A stretch of DNA of 64,000 nt, taken from the NCBI GenBank assembly GCA_017592665.1, contig JAGFNW010000001.1, positions 1 to 64,000 on the forward strand, written 5' to 3'. The DNA comes from Streptosporangiaceae bacterium NEAU-GS5 (lineage in GTDB: Bacteria > Actinomycetota > Actinomycetes > Streptosporangiales > Streptosporangiaceae). Below the pieces are notes generated by a model, which was not told where the DNA came from, ran no database searches, and worked only from the letters and a program-made list of their open reading frames with translations. Positions 46,883 to 55,586 of this stretch are shown piece after piece. Within the stretch, counting starts at the first letter, position 1. Each line of letters begins with the position of its first letter. A program made the position numbers and the translations under genes.

Positions 46883-46927
46883 TATGCCCCACATCCGATT
46901 TCGCATTCGATAAATCACGGAAAGTCA

Positions 46928-47638
46928 TCACGCCAGGAAGCCGCGGAGCAGGGCGGCCGTGCCTTCCAGGTGTTCGGCGACGGCGCGGCGGGCGGCCTCG
47001 GCGTCGCCGGCGAGGATGGCGCCCACGATCGCGGCGTGCTGCACGGCGGCGTGCTGGATGTTGGGGCCGAGGACGGGGATGGCGTTGAGCAGGTCGGTCA
47101 CCTTGAGCCTGGCGTCGGCGCAGGCCGAGGCGAGCTGCGCGGATCCGGTCAGCTCGGCGATCGCCAGGTGGAAGGCGATGTCCAGCCGCCGGTAGTCGGC
47201 CGGGTCGGCGTCGTTGACGTCGGTGAGCCGGGTGGTCAGCGTGTCGCGCTGGGCGGGCGTGAGCTCGCCGCAGGCCAGCACCTGGGCCGCGCCGCATTCG
47301 ACGGCCATCCGGAAGGTCAGGGCGTCGGACAGGTCGTCGCGGCCCATCTCGTTGACGGCCCGGCGGAGATCGCCCTTGCGCGGGCTCGGCGGCTGGTAGA
47401 CCACGAAGGCGCCGCCGTAGCGGCCGCGCCGCACGTCGAGATAGCCGGCCTCCTGCAGGGCGCGAATGGCCTCACGCAACGTGACCCGGCTGATGCCCAG
47501 CTGGGCGGCCAGCTCCCGTTCCGGAGGCAGCCGCTCCCCGTGCGCGACCACACCCAGTTTGATCGCCTGGAGCAGCCGCTCGACCGTCTCCTCGAAGGCG
47601 TTTCCGGCGCGTACGGGCCGGAGCAGCACCAGCTCCAT
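46928..47638 (-). CDS. FadR/GntR-family regulator
   Basis: 236 residues. N-terminal GntR winged helix (LGVVAHGERLPPERELAAQL, GISRVTLREAIRALQEAGYL) and an FCD C-terminal domain (FHLAIAELTGSAQLASACAD, QHAAVQHAAIVGAILAGDAE). Divergent from the gamma-glutamyl operon across 112 bases that contain a palindrome, so it likely represses that operon. AGGGG before ATG 47638. Confidence 0.92.
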   Translation of the reverse strand: MELVLLRPVRAGNAFEETVERLLQAIKLGVVAHGERLPPERELAAQLGISRVTLREAIRALQEAGYLDVRRGRYGGAFVVYQPPSPRKGDLRRAVNEMGRDDLSDALTFRMAVECGAAQVLACGELTPAQRDTLTTRLTDVNDADPADYRRLDIAFHLAIAELTGSAQLASACADARLKVTDLLNAIPVLGPNIQHAAVQHAAIVGAILAGDAEAARRAVAEHLEGTAALLRGFLA

Positions 47639-47653
47639 CCCCTCACCCCTTCA

Positions 47654-47673
47654 ATGGGCCAAGATTAGCCCAT
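47654..47673. promoter_or_regulatory. Candidate FadR-type operator
   Basis: ATGGGC-N8-GCCCAT, a perfect 6-base-arm palindrome 16 bases before the FadR-type start, in the divergent intergenic region. Fits autoregulation and control of the operon at 47751. Confidence 0.55.
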
Positions 47674-47750
47674 AGCGCTGGTTGACGAGGGGGCGATCAC
47701 AGTGCTTGCATTCATTGGTCTGATTTCAGCCCTTTTGTAGGGGAGGCGCG

Positions 47751-49097
47751 GTGCTGAGCGTCGAGCGGCTGCGCGAAGAGGTCGAGGCCGGGCGGATCGA
47801 CACGGTCCTGCTGGCGGTCACCGACATGCAGGGCCGGCTGCAGGGAAAGCGGCTGGCCGCGCGCTATTTCCTGGAAGAGGTGCTCGGCCACGCCGCCGAG
47901 GGGTGCAACTACCTGCTCGCGGTCGACGTCGACATGAACACGGTCGGCGGATACGCCATGTCGTCGTGGGATCGCGGCTACGGCGACTTCGTGATGCGGC
48001 CCGACGTCGCGACGTTGCGCCGGATCCCCTGGCACGAGGGCACCGCGCTGCTGCTGGCCGACCTCGTGTGGGAGGACGGCGCCGACGTCGTCGCCTCGCC
48101 GCGCCAGATCCTGCGCCGCCAGCTGGCCCGCCTGGCCGAGCGCGGCTGGGACGCCTATGTGGGCACCGAGCTCGAGTTCTGCGTCTACGACACCTCATAC
48201 GAGGACGCCTGGAAGAGCGGCTACCGCGACCTGACCCCCACGAACCTCTACAACGTCGACTACTCGCTGATCGGCACGGCCCGCATCGAGCCGCTGCTGC
48301 GCCGGATCCGGCTCGGCATGGAGGGCGCGGGGCTCTACGTGGAGTCGGCCAAGGGCGAGTGCAACCTCGGCCAGCACGAGATCGCGTTCCGCTACACCGA
48401 CGCGCTGACCACGTGCGACAACCACGTGATCTACAAGACCGGCTCCAAGGAGATGGCCGCACAGGAGGGCCGGTCGATCACGTTCATGGCCAAGCCCAAC
48501 CAGCGTGAGGGCAACTCCTGCCACATCCACATCTCGATGCGGTCCAAGGACGGGGATCTGGTGATGGCCGGCGACGGCCCGCACGGGCTGTCGAAGGTCG
48601 GAGAGCACTTCATCGCCGGGCAGCTGGCGGCCATGCGCGAGCTCACGCTCTTCTACGCGCCCAACATCAACTCCTACAAGCGCTACGTGCGGGGCAGCTT
48701 CGCGCCGACCGCGGTCAAGTGGGGCGTCGACAACCGCACGTGCTCGCTCCGGCTGGTCGGCCACGGCCCGTCGCTGCGCATCGAGAACCGCGTCCCGGGC
48801 GGCGACGTCAACCCCTATCTCGCCGTGTCGGCCCTGGTCGCGGCCGGGCTGTACGGCATCGAGCACGAGCTGCCGCTCGAAGAGGCGTTCACCGCCAACG
48901 CCTACGAGTCGGACGCGGCGACCGTGCCCTCGACGCTCCGCGACGCGCTCGACCTGTTCACCGGATCGGACATCGCGGAGGCGGCGTTCGGCAAGGACGT
49001 CGTCGAGCACTACGCCAACTACGCCAGGGTGGAACTGGCCGCCTACGACGCGGCGGTGACCGACTGGGAGCTCTATCGGGGGTTCGAACGCCTGTGA
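47751..49097 (+). CDS. Glutamine synthetase-family protein (gamma-glutamyl-amine ligase, GlnA3/PuuA-like)
   Basis: 448 residues. GS fold: N-terminal LLAVTDMQGRLQGKRLAAR, catalytic-domain VGTELEFCVYDT, metal-binding ESAKGECNLGQHEIAFRY, FMAKPNQREGNSCHIHISM and RIENRVPGGDVNPYLAVSA. Context (aldehyde dehydrogenase, short-chain dehydrogenase, gamma-glutamyl-GABA hydrolase) points to gamma-glutamylation of polyamines or monoamines rather than ammonium assimilation. GTG 47751 with GGGGAGG. Its stop overlaps the next gene (GTGA). The adenylylation tyrosine typical of GlnA1 was not evident. Confidence 0.88.
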   Translation: MLSVERLREEVEAGRIDTVLLAVTDMQGRLQGKRLAARYFLEEVLGHAAEGCNYLLAVDVDMNTVGGYAMSSWDRGYGDFVMRPDVATLRRIPWHEGTALLLADLVWEDGADVVASPRQILRRQLARLAERGWDAYVGTELEFCVYDTSYEDAWKSGYRDLTPTNLYNVDYSLIGTARIEPLLRRIRLGMEGAGLYVESAKGECNLGQHEIAFRYTDALTTCDNHVIYKTGSKEMAAQEGRSITFMAKPNQREGNSCHIHISMRSKDGDLVMAGDGPHGLSKVGEHFIAGQLAAMRELTLFYAPNINSYKRYVRGSFAPTAVKWGVDNRTCSLRLVGHGPSLRIENRVPGGDVNPYLAVSALVAAGLYGIEHELPLEEAFTANAYESDAATVPSTLRDALDLFTGSDIAEAAFGKDVVEHYANYARVELAAYDAAVTDWELYRGFERL

Positions 49098-50419
49098 AGA
49101 TCGTCAACCCGGCCACGGAGGAGGTTCTCGCCGAGGTCGAGATGGCCGGCGCGGCCGAGGTCGACCGGGCCGTCGAGCGCGCCAGGAAGGCGTACGAGAC
49201 CTGGCGGCAGGTCTCCCCCGGCGACCGCGCCCGGCTCCTGCGGCGCTTCGCCGACACGGTCGACGCGCACGCCGAGGAGCTGGCCCGGCTCGAGATCGCC
49301 AACGCCGGGCACACGGCCGGCAACGCGCGCTGGGAGGCCGGCAACGTCCGCGACGTGCTGCACTTCTACGCCGGCGCGCCCGAGCGCAACCACGGCAAGC
49401 AGATCCCCGTGCCGGGCGGGGTCGACATCACCTTCGCCGAGCCGCTCGGCGTGGTCGGGGTGATCGTGCCGTGGAACTTCCCCATGGTGATCATGACGTG
49501 GGGGGTGGCCCCGGCGCTCGCGGCCGGAAACACGGTGATCGTGAAGCCGGCCGAGTGGACTCCGCTGACCGCCATGAGGCTGGCCGAGCTGGCCCTGGAG
49601 GCGGGCCTCCCCGAGGGGGTGCTCCAGGTCGTGCCTGGGGCAGGGGAGGTCGCGGGGGCTCGCCTGGTCGATCATCCGGACGTCGCGAAGATCGTGTTCA
49701 CCGGGTCGACCGAGGTGGGCAAGCAGATCGGCGCCGCCTGCGCGACCCAGGTCAAGCGGCTCACGCTGGAGCTGGGCGGCAAGAGCGCCAACATCGTCTT
49801 CGCCGACGCCGACCTGGAGCGCGCCGCCGCGGCGGCCCCGATGGCCGTGTTCGACAACTCCGGCCAGGACTGCTGCGCCCGCTCCCGGATCCTGGTCCAG
49901 CGCGAGGCCTACGACGAGTTCCTCGAACGGCTCGGCCGTGCCGTGCGGGAGCTGACGGTCGGTGACCCGCTGGACGAGGCCACGCAGCTCGGGCCGCTGA
50001 TCAGCGCCGAGCACCTGACCCGCGTCCGGTCCTTCGTGCACGAGCCCTACCTGCAGGGATCGTGCCCCGAGGGCCCCGGATTCTGGTTCCCGCCGACCGT
50101 GCTCACGCACGTGGTGCCGGAGGAGATCTTCGGTCCGGTCGTGTCGGTCATCCCGTTCGATGACGAGGCGGCCGCGATCAGGGTCGCCAACGACACTCCG
50201 TACGGGCTGAGCGGCTCGATCTGGACGCGGGACGTGGGGCGGGCGCTCCGCGTGGCGCGGGGCGTCGAGGCCGGAAACCTGTCGGTGAACTCGAACTCCA
50301 GCGTCCGCTACTGGACGCCGTTCGGCGGATTCAAGCAGTCGGGGCTCGGCCGCGAGCTCGGCCCGGACGCGCTTGCCGCCTTCACCGAGATCAAGAACGT
50401 GTTCATCGCAACGGAGTAG
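49094..50419 (+). CDS. Aldehyde dehydrogenase (gamma-glutamyl-aminobutyraldehyde type)
   Basis: 441 residues, slightly short for the family. Core motifs: VIVPWNFPMVIMTWGVAPAL, FTGSTEVGKQIGAAC, catalytic-glutamate LELGGKSANIVF, catalytic cysteine in NSGQDCCARSRI and C-terminal FGGFKQSGLGRELGPDAL. It oxidises the aldehyde made from the gamma-glutamylated amine. GTG 49094 overlaps the ligase stop. Which amine is unknown; PuuC-like by context. Confidence 0.93.
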   Translation: MKIVNPATEEVLAEVEMAGAAEVDRAVERARKAYETWRQVSPGDRARLLRRFADTVDAHAEELARLEIANAGHTAGNARWEAGNVRDVLHFYAGAPERNHGKQIPVPGGVDITFAEPLGVVGVIVPWNFPMVIMTWGVAPALAAGNTVIVKPAEWTPLTAMRLAELALEAGLPEGVLQVVPGAGEVAGARLVDHPDVAKIVFTGSTEVGKQIGAACATQVKRLTLELGGKSANIVFADADLERAAAAAPMAVFDNSGQDCCARSRILVQREAYDEFLERLGRAVRELTVGDPLDEATQLGPLISAEHLTRVRSFVHEPYLQGSCPEGPGFWFPPTVLTHVVPEEIFGPVVSVIPFDDEAAAIRVANDTPYGLSGSIWTRDVGRALRVARGVEAGNLSVNSNSSVRYWTPFGGFKQSGLGRELGPDALAAFTEIKNVFIATE

Positions 50420-50423
50420 GTAT

Positions 50424-51188
50424 ATGGAGCGTTTGCAGGACCGGGTGGCCGTGATCACGGGTGGCGCCGGCGGCATCGGGCTGGCCACGGCGCGCCGGTT
50501 CGCCGCCGAAGGCGCCCGGGTGGTCCTCGCCGACCTGGACGAGACGGTGGGGAACAAGGCCGCCGACGAGGTCGGCGGGATCTTCGTACGGGCCGACGTG
50601 ACGAGCGAGGACGACGTCGAGCGGATGTTCCGCACGGCGTACGAGACCTACGGCAGCGTGGACATCGCGTTCAACAACGCCGGGATCTCCCCGCCGGACG
50701 ACGACTCGATCCTGACCACGGGCATGGACGCCTGGCGGCGCGTCCAGGAGGTCAACCTCACCAGCGTCTACCTGTGCTGCAAGGCCGTCCTTCCCTACAT
50801 GCAACGGCAGGGGAAGGGGTCGATCATCAACACGGCGTCGTTCGTGGCCGTGATGGGGTCGGCGACCTCGCAGATCTCCTACACCGCGTCCAAGGGCGGG
50901 GTGCTGGCGATGACCCGCGAGCTCGGCGTGCAGTTCGCGCGCGAGGGCATCCGGGTGAACGCGCTCTGCCCGGGTCCGGTGGACACCCCGCTGCTTCGTG
51001 AGCTGTTCGCCAAGGACCCCGAGCGCGCCCAGCGCCGCCTGGTGCACATCCCCATCGGCCGCTTCGCCCGCGCCGAGGAGATCGCCGCCGCCGTCGCCTT
51101 CCTCGCCAGCGACGACGCGTCCTTCATCACCGCGTCGGAGTTCCTGGTCGACGGGGGTATCTCCAGCGCCTACGTGACGCCCGTATGA
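50424..51188 (+). CDS. Short-chain dehydrogenase/reductase
   Basis: 254 residues. NAD(P) motif TGGAGGIGLATARRFAAEGA, NNAG in FNNAGISPP, catalytic Ser region with YTASKGG (Tyr-x3-Lys), and C-terminal VDGGISSAYVTPV. Function in the operon is probably to interconvert an alcohol or hydroxyl intermediate; substrate unknown. ATG 50424 follows GGAGTAGG, four bases after the dehydrogenase stop. Its stop overlaps the hydrolase gene by four bases. Confidence 0.9.
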   Translation: MERLQDRVAVITGGAGGIGLATARRFAAEGARVVLADLDETVGNKAADEVGGIFVRADVTSEDDVERMFRTAYETYGSVDIAFNNAGISPPDDDSILTTGMDAWRRVQEVNLTSVYLCCKAVLPYMQRQGKGSIINTASFVAVMGSATSQISYTASKGGVLAMTRELGVQFAREGIRVNALCPGPVDTPLLRELFAKDPERAQRRLVHIPIGRFARAEEIAAAVAFLASDDASFITASEFLVDGGISSAYVTPV

Positions 51189-51856
51189 GGCCGGTAATCG
51201 GGATCACCTGCTATGTGGAGGACGCGCGCTTCAACGCGTGGAATCTGCCGGCCGCGCTGCTGCCGTTCACGTACGTGGATCTGGTGGCACGCGCGGGCGG
51301 GCAGCCGGTGATCCTGCCGCCGGCGGGCGAGCCGGAGGAGGTGGTGGGCCGGCTGGACGGCCTGGTGATCGCGGGCGGCGGGGACATCGACCCGGCCCGC
51401 TACGGCGCCGCCCCCCACCCCGCCACCGGCTTTATCCGCAAATTTCGGGATGAGTCGGAGTTCGCGCTGACGCAGGCGGCGCTGGACGCCGGGCTGCCGA
51501 TTCTGGGGATCTGCCGCGGGATGGAGGTCCTCAACGTGGTCCTCGGCGGGACCCTCCACCAGCATTTGCCCGACCTGATCGGCCACACCGACCATGCGCC
51601 CGCGCCCGCCACGTACGGCAGGGTCGCGGTACGGCTCGGGCCGGAACTGGCGGATCTGTACGGAGTGTCGGAGATCGTCCCGGCGCACTACCATCACCAG
51701 GCGATCGATCGCCTCGGCGCCGGGCTCACGGTCGCCGCGACCGCTCCCGACGGCACCGTCGAGGCCGTCAAGCTGCGCGAACGCGTTCACGCCGTGCAGT
51801 GGCACCCCGAAGCCGACGACAGCGACGTGCTGTTCCGGCACCTCATCACGGGCTGA
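51185..51856 (+). CDS. Gamma-glutamyl-gamma-aminobutyrate hydrolase-like class I amidotransferase (PuuD-like, peptidase C26)
   Basis: 223 residues. Nucleophile Cys in GICRGMEVLNVVLGG, and His in AVQWHPEADDSD with the catalytic Glu next. PuuD-type enzymes release GABA and glutamate from gamma-glutamyl-GABA. ATG 51185 overlaps the upstream stop (ATGA). It is the last gene of the FadR-regulated operon. A related C26 enzyme is possible. Confidence 0.92.
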   Translation: MRPVIGITCYVEDARFNAWNLPAALLPFTYVDLVARAGGQPVILPPAGEPEEVVGRLDGLVIAGGGDIDPARYGAAPHPATGFIRKFRDESEFALTQAALDAGLPILGICRGMEVLNVVLGGTLHQHLPDLIGHTDHAPAPATYGRVAVRLGPELADLYGVSEIVPAHYHHQAIDRLGAGLTVAATAPDGTVEAVKLRERVHAVQWHPEADDSDVLFRHLITG

Positions 51857-52014
51857 CCTGGGGCTCCCATGTGGCACTTTACGGCTGGAAAGCGTGGGAG
51901 ATGAAACATACATTTCGGTTCCCAGGTCGCCGGCGTATCCGGCATACCTGATTTGACGGCCTCTGTCAGAATCGATCACGATGGTAGTGGATCAATGTCA
52001 TCCAGGGGCCGCCG

Positions 52015-52920
52015 ATGGACGCAACCGCGCCACTCGCAAAGGCGCTGAGCGATCCTGAGATGACGGTGCTTACGCTACTCGGCTGCGGACAAAGCGTGCC
52101 GCAGATCGCCACCTTCCTCGCGGTCACCCCGCGCACCGTTGAAGGCCACAAGCGCCGTCTCTACGACAAGCTCGGCGTCGGCAGCCAATCCCACGCGGTG
52201 GCACGTGCCATCTCGCTGGGACTGTTCGACGGGCTGCTCGGAAATGACGGCTTACGCCGCCCCGCGGCGGAGCCGGGACGCTCCCCCCTCGTGGTCGTGC
52301 ACGCTCCCAAGGGAGCCTGCCTCGACGAGATCGCCCGCGCGCTGCTGGGCGAAGGACTGCCGTTCGTGGTGACGCGCAGGCCCGAGGCCGGCATGTCGCA
52401 CTGGGCCCGCTGGCATCGGGGTCCCCTGCTGACCGTGCTGGTCGACCCGGTGGCCGGCGCCTGGCTGCTGCCTGCGCGGCTGCGCTGCCCGGTGGTGGTG
52501 GTGCGCACCGCGCCGCCGGAGCTGAGCGACGTGCTCGACGCGCTGCGGCACGGCTCGAATGCGCTGCTGTGGGGCGAGTCGCTCAGCCGCGACCTGTGTG
52601 CCGTGCTGTCGCTGGTCTCCCGGGGCTATTTCCTGATGAGCGCCGGATACGTGGGTGCGCCCCAATGGGGTGGGGTCGCGCACCGGCCGATCAGCATGCC
52701 TGAGCTGACCGGCCGGGAGCGTGATGTCCTGGGATGCATAACGGGCGGCCACACCATTCGGCAGACCGCCCGTCATTTGGGGATTTCCGTCAAGACGGTG
52801 GAGAACACCCAGGCCCGCCTGTTCCGGAAACTAGGTGCCCGGAACAGGTCGGAGGCCTTGGTGATCGCCTACCAGATGGGAGAACTCATCCCGTGGAACA
52901 CGGAGTCGTGTTCAGGCTGA
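52015..52920 (+). CDS. LuxR-type regulator with two HTH domains
   Basis: 301 residues. One LuxR-type helix-turn-helix at about residues 11-70 (GQSVPQIATFLAVTPRTVEG, HKRRLYDKLGVGSQSHAVAR) and a second at about 225-285 (GHTIRQTARHLGISVKTVEN, QARLFRKLGARNRSEAL). The middle is a domain of about 150 residues that matches no receiver signature. Monomers with two HTHs could bind paired sites or loop DNA. No obvious partner kinase. ATG 52015. Its last 35 bases overlap the convergent peroxidase gene. Confidence 0.85.
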   Translation: MDATAPLAKALSDPEMTVLTLLGCGQSVPQIATFLAVTPRTVEGHKRRLYDKLGVGSQSHAVARAISLGLFDGLLGNDGLRRPAAEPGRSPLVVVHAPKGACLDEIARALLGEGLPFVVTRRPEAGMSHWARWHRGPLLTVLVDPVAGAWLLPARLRCPVVVVRTAPPELSDVLDALRHGSNALLWGESLSRDLCAVLSLVSRGYFLMSAGYVGAPQWGGVAHRPISMPELTGRERDVLGCITGGHTIRQTARHLGISVKTVENTQARLFRKLGARNRSEALVIAYQMGELIPWNTESCSG

Positions 52921-55126
52921 AGTTGGTCGGAACCGCATTCGTCGTACCACGGGTCGCGTTGAACCCAATCCCATCCATGGAGCCGCCGGCGGGTATGGCT
53001 CCATTGTTCGCCGCGTTCTCCACTCCGATCCGTCCTGCGGTCTGGGTGAATGTCCCGGCCCAGCCGTTGGAGATCGTCTGGCCGTTGGCGAAGCTGTACC
53101 GCAGGGTCCAGTTGTTGATCGGCGTCGTGCCGGTGTTGAACAGGCGCATGTTGACCTGGAAGTTGCCGGGCCAGGTCGTGGTGATCGTGTACTGCACGCG
53201 GCAGCTGGTCGGAGGGACGTCACCGTGCGTGAAGAACACGTTGGGGGCGAGGTCGGCACGCGGGATGTCGGAGTTGGCCGCGATGATGTCGCCCAGGTTC
53301 TTCTTGAAGTCGATGTTGTAGGTGTTCTTGATGAAGGTCAGGCCCTGGTCGTTGCCGTAGAAGAACCGGTCGCCGTCGCGCAGCCGCTGGAACTCGCGGG
53401 TCCACATGGCCCGCTGCAGCTCGCCGAACTCGGTGCCGGCGATATGCGGCTCGGCCAGCATGCCGATGAAGCCGTCGATGTTGTTGACGTTGCCGTAGAT
53501 GGCCTGCAGCCGGGCGGCGAGCGTGCTCCGCTTGGTGGTGTTCACCACGTCGGCGTCGACCTGGACCGGGTCGTTCCGGTCGATCTCTTCGCCCCACAGG
53601 TTCTTCAGCGAGGTGAAGTCCTGGTTGTTGGGGTTGTCGATCCCGGAGCCGGCCGGGAAGGCGCTCGTCGACTCACCGGTGATCTGGGTGAACGAGGTCC
53701 GCTGCGGCAGCCCGTACAGCTGGCGGAGCTGGTTGTAAGTGGGCAGGCCGTGGTCGCGGTCGCGCTCGATGTCGATCGCGCCGAGGTCGACGACACCCTG
53801 GAAGCACTGCGGCAGAGTCGGTCCGTCGAGGCACTCGGGGTTGCCGCTGACCGGGATCTGGAACAGGGTGCTGCGCAGCTGGTTGTCGATCATCTCTTCG
53901 TTCTTGTACTGCGCCTCGCCGCCGATGCCTTCGAGCACCGGGCCCTCGCCGATCATGTTGACCAGGTCGGGGTTGAAGAACGCGACGCCGAGCGGGAGGA
54001 CGAACTCGACCTCGTCGCCGTCGACCGTGACCTCGATGCCCTGCGCCTCGATGGCGTCGAGCTGGGCCTGGGTGTAGCGGTCGGCGTCGGCCTCGACCTC
54101 GATCTCGCCGTGGATCTGGCTGTGCGCTCGGTAGCCGATGGTCGCGAACTCGTTGGACAGGTTCGCGTTGACGGTCGAGTTGTAGCCGGTGTACGCGGGG
54201 AGGCTGATCCCGAAGGCCGGGAGGAACTCGTTGTAGGTGATGTACTGCTGCTCCGCCACGACGACCCGCCGGGCGATCTGGAACTTGTCCTCCTCGCTCA
54301 GCGTGCTGGGCAGCAGCGACACGATCCTGTTGTGTTCGCGTGCGAACAGCGTCTGGGTCGCCGTCAGGTTCATGTTCTCGTTGGCGCGCGGGTCGCCGGC
54401 GACGCGGGCGTTGTTCGGGTTGCCGATCAACCGGCCGTCGACGTCCATGGCCGGCGCGGCGGAGGGGTTGCCGCGCGCGTTCTTGGTCGGCAGATAGCCG
54501 TCGGAGGTCAGCAGCAGGCTCGCGCTGTTGTTGGTGGGGTTTCCGTCGAGGGAGCCGGCACGCAGCCAATCCAACCGCGTGTTACTCCCGCCGTAGACCG
54601 CCTCCGCGTCGATGTAGGAGTTCTCCGTGTTGGTTTGCTGCCGCGGATTGGCGGTACTGGTCCCGGTGCCGGTAGTGGCGGCCGACCGGGTGAACGGAAT
54701 CACCCCGAGGTTGTTGGTGAACTGTTCGAGAGGATCGCTCGTGTTAAAGGGTATGTTCGCGGCCGTCGCGGTCGACCCCGTGCTCTCACGGAGGCCGAAG
54801 GTGTGGTCGAGGAACTGGCCCCAGGTCCACGCCCAAGCGGTGAGGTGCCGCTCGGAGAAGATGTTCTGTGCGATGTCGTTGTGGACTCGGTTGCTGATGT
54901 ACCGGGAGTTCGGTCCGCTGACGGGAGAGCCGATCCCGTCGGCGTACCGGACCGGGCCGATGCGCGCGTAAGCCCGCCCGGACTGTCCCCAGGTCGGGTT
55001 GGCGACGTTGTTGCCGCTCCCGTCCAGGCTCGCGACGGCGAACGGCACCGCCGCGTTCGCCGGGGTGGCGACCGTGAGGCCGCTGAGCACAAGCACAGCG
55101 GCTAAGACAGGTGGGGTTACTTTCAT
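52886..55126 (-). CDS. Secreted animal-type haem peroxidase with C-terminal CBM2
   Basis: 746 residues. Signal peptide (AAVLVLSGLTVATPANAA), then an animal haem peroxidase domain. Distal Gln104/Asp107/His108 (QFLDHTFGL), catalytic Arg247 in GDPRANENMNLTATQTLFAR, and proximal His335 in GYRAHSQIHG match the family (QxxDH, R and RxxH). The C-terminal 105 residues from SCRVQYTITTTWPGNFQV to NTTPCSTG form a CBM2, with disulfide-spaced Cys near each end. A peroxidase fused to a cellulose module would oxidise substrates at the cell wall of plants. ATG 55126; the frame upstream lacks a signal. Not in an operon. Confidence 0.95.
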   Translation of the reverse strand: MKVTPPVLAAVLVLSGLTVATPANAAVPFAVASLDGSGNNVANPTWGQSGRAYARIGPVRYADGIGSPVSGPNSRYISNRVHNDIAQNIFSERHLTAWAWTWGQFLDHTFGLRESTGSTATAANIPFNTSDPLEQFTNNLGVIPFTRSAATTGTGTSTANPRQQTNTENSYIDAEAVYGGSNTRLDWLRAGSLDGNPTNNSASLLLTSDGYLPTKNARGNPSAAPAMDVDGRLIGNPNNARVAGDPRANENMNLTATQTLFAREHNRIVSLLPSTLSEEDKFQIARRVVVAEQQYITYNEFLPAFGISLPAYTGYNSTVNANLSNEFATIGYRAHSQIHGEIEVEADADRYTQAQLDAIEAQGIEVTVDGDEVEFVLPLGVAFFNPDLVNMIGEGPVLEGIGGEAQYKNEEMIDNQLRSTLFQIPVSGNPECLDGPTLPQCFQGVVDLGAIDIERDRDHGLPTYNQLRQLYGLPQRTSFTQITGESTSAFPAGSGIDNPNNQDFTSLKNLWGEEIDRNDPVQVDADVVNTTKRSTLAARLQAIYGNVNNIDGFIGMLAEPHIAGTEFGELQRAMWTREFQRLRDGDRFFYGNDQGLTFIKNTYNIDFKKNLGDIIAANSDIPRADLAPNVFFTHGDVPPTSCRVQYTITTTWPGNFQVNMRLFNTGTTPINNWTLRYSFANGQTISNGWAGTFTQTAGRIGVENAANNGAIPAGGSMDGIGFNATRGTTNAVPTNFSLNTTPCSTG

Positions 55127-55287
55127 GCGTCCACCGTCGGGGGGGCCAACGACACCGTCAACGGACGATTGGTGGCGTCCTTCCACTGGTGGCTTTTCCA
55201 CGCGGGGGTGGATTTCCCCTTAGGGGATCTCCGCCGGGTTTCGCGCCGCGCGGGCCGCCCAGTAGGCTGATCGCACACCGGTGACCC

Positions 55288-55485
55288 CGTGCGGGAGAGC
55301 GTCCTGGCAGCCGGCCAGGCCCCCTGAAGGAGCAAGCCCTCCCCGCGAACCTCTCAAGGAAAAGGACCGCGCGGGCCAGGTGACCTCTGGAAAGAAGGCC
55401 CACCCCACAGGCAGGGCCTCGCCGAAGGTGAAAGTCCGGCAAAGATCGGGCGAAGCTCTCAGGCACCGATGACAGAGGGGGAGGA
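55288..55485 (+). ncRNA. Tandem glycine riboswitch
   Basis: Two consecutive aptamers ahead of gcvT. The first (about 55288-55390) has GCGGGAGAGCG, TGAAGGAGCAAG and ACCTCTCAAGG with ACCTCTGG. The second (about 55393-55485) has CGCCGAAGGTGAAAG, GCTCTCAGGCACCGATGACA and AGGGGGAGG. These match glycine-riboswitch landmarks. It should activate gcvT-gcvH-sdaA when glycine is high. Confidence 0.95.
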
Positions 55486-55586
55486 TGCTCTCAACCGTCC
55501 TTTCCGTTTCGCCGAAATCTCACAGGAAGTTCTGAGATTTCCGACTTGTCGAGGTCTCGCTTTGGCTGAGATCTGCGAGGTGCCGA

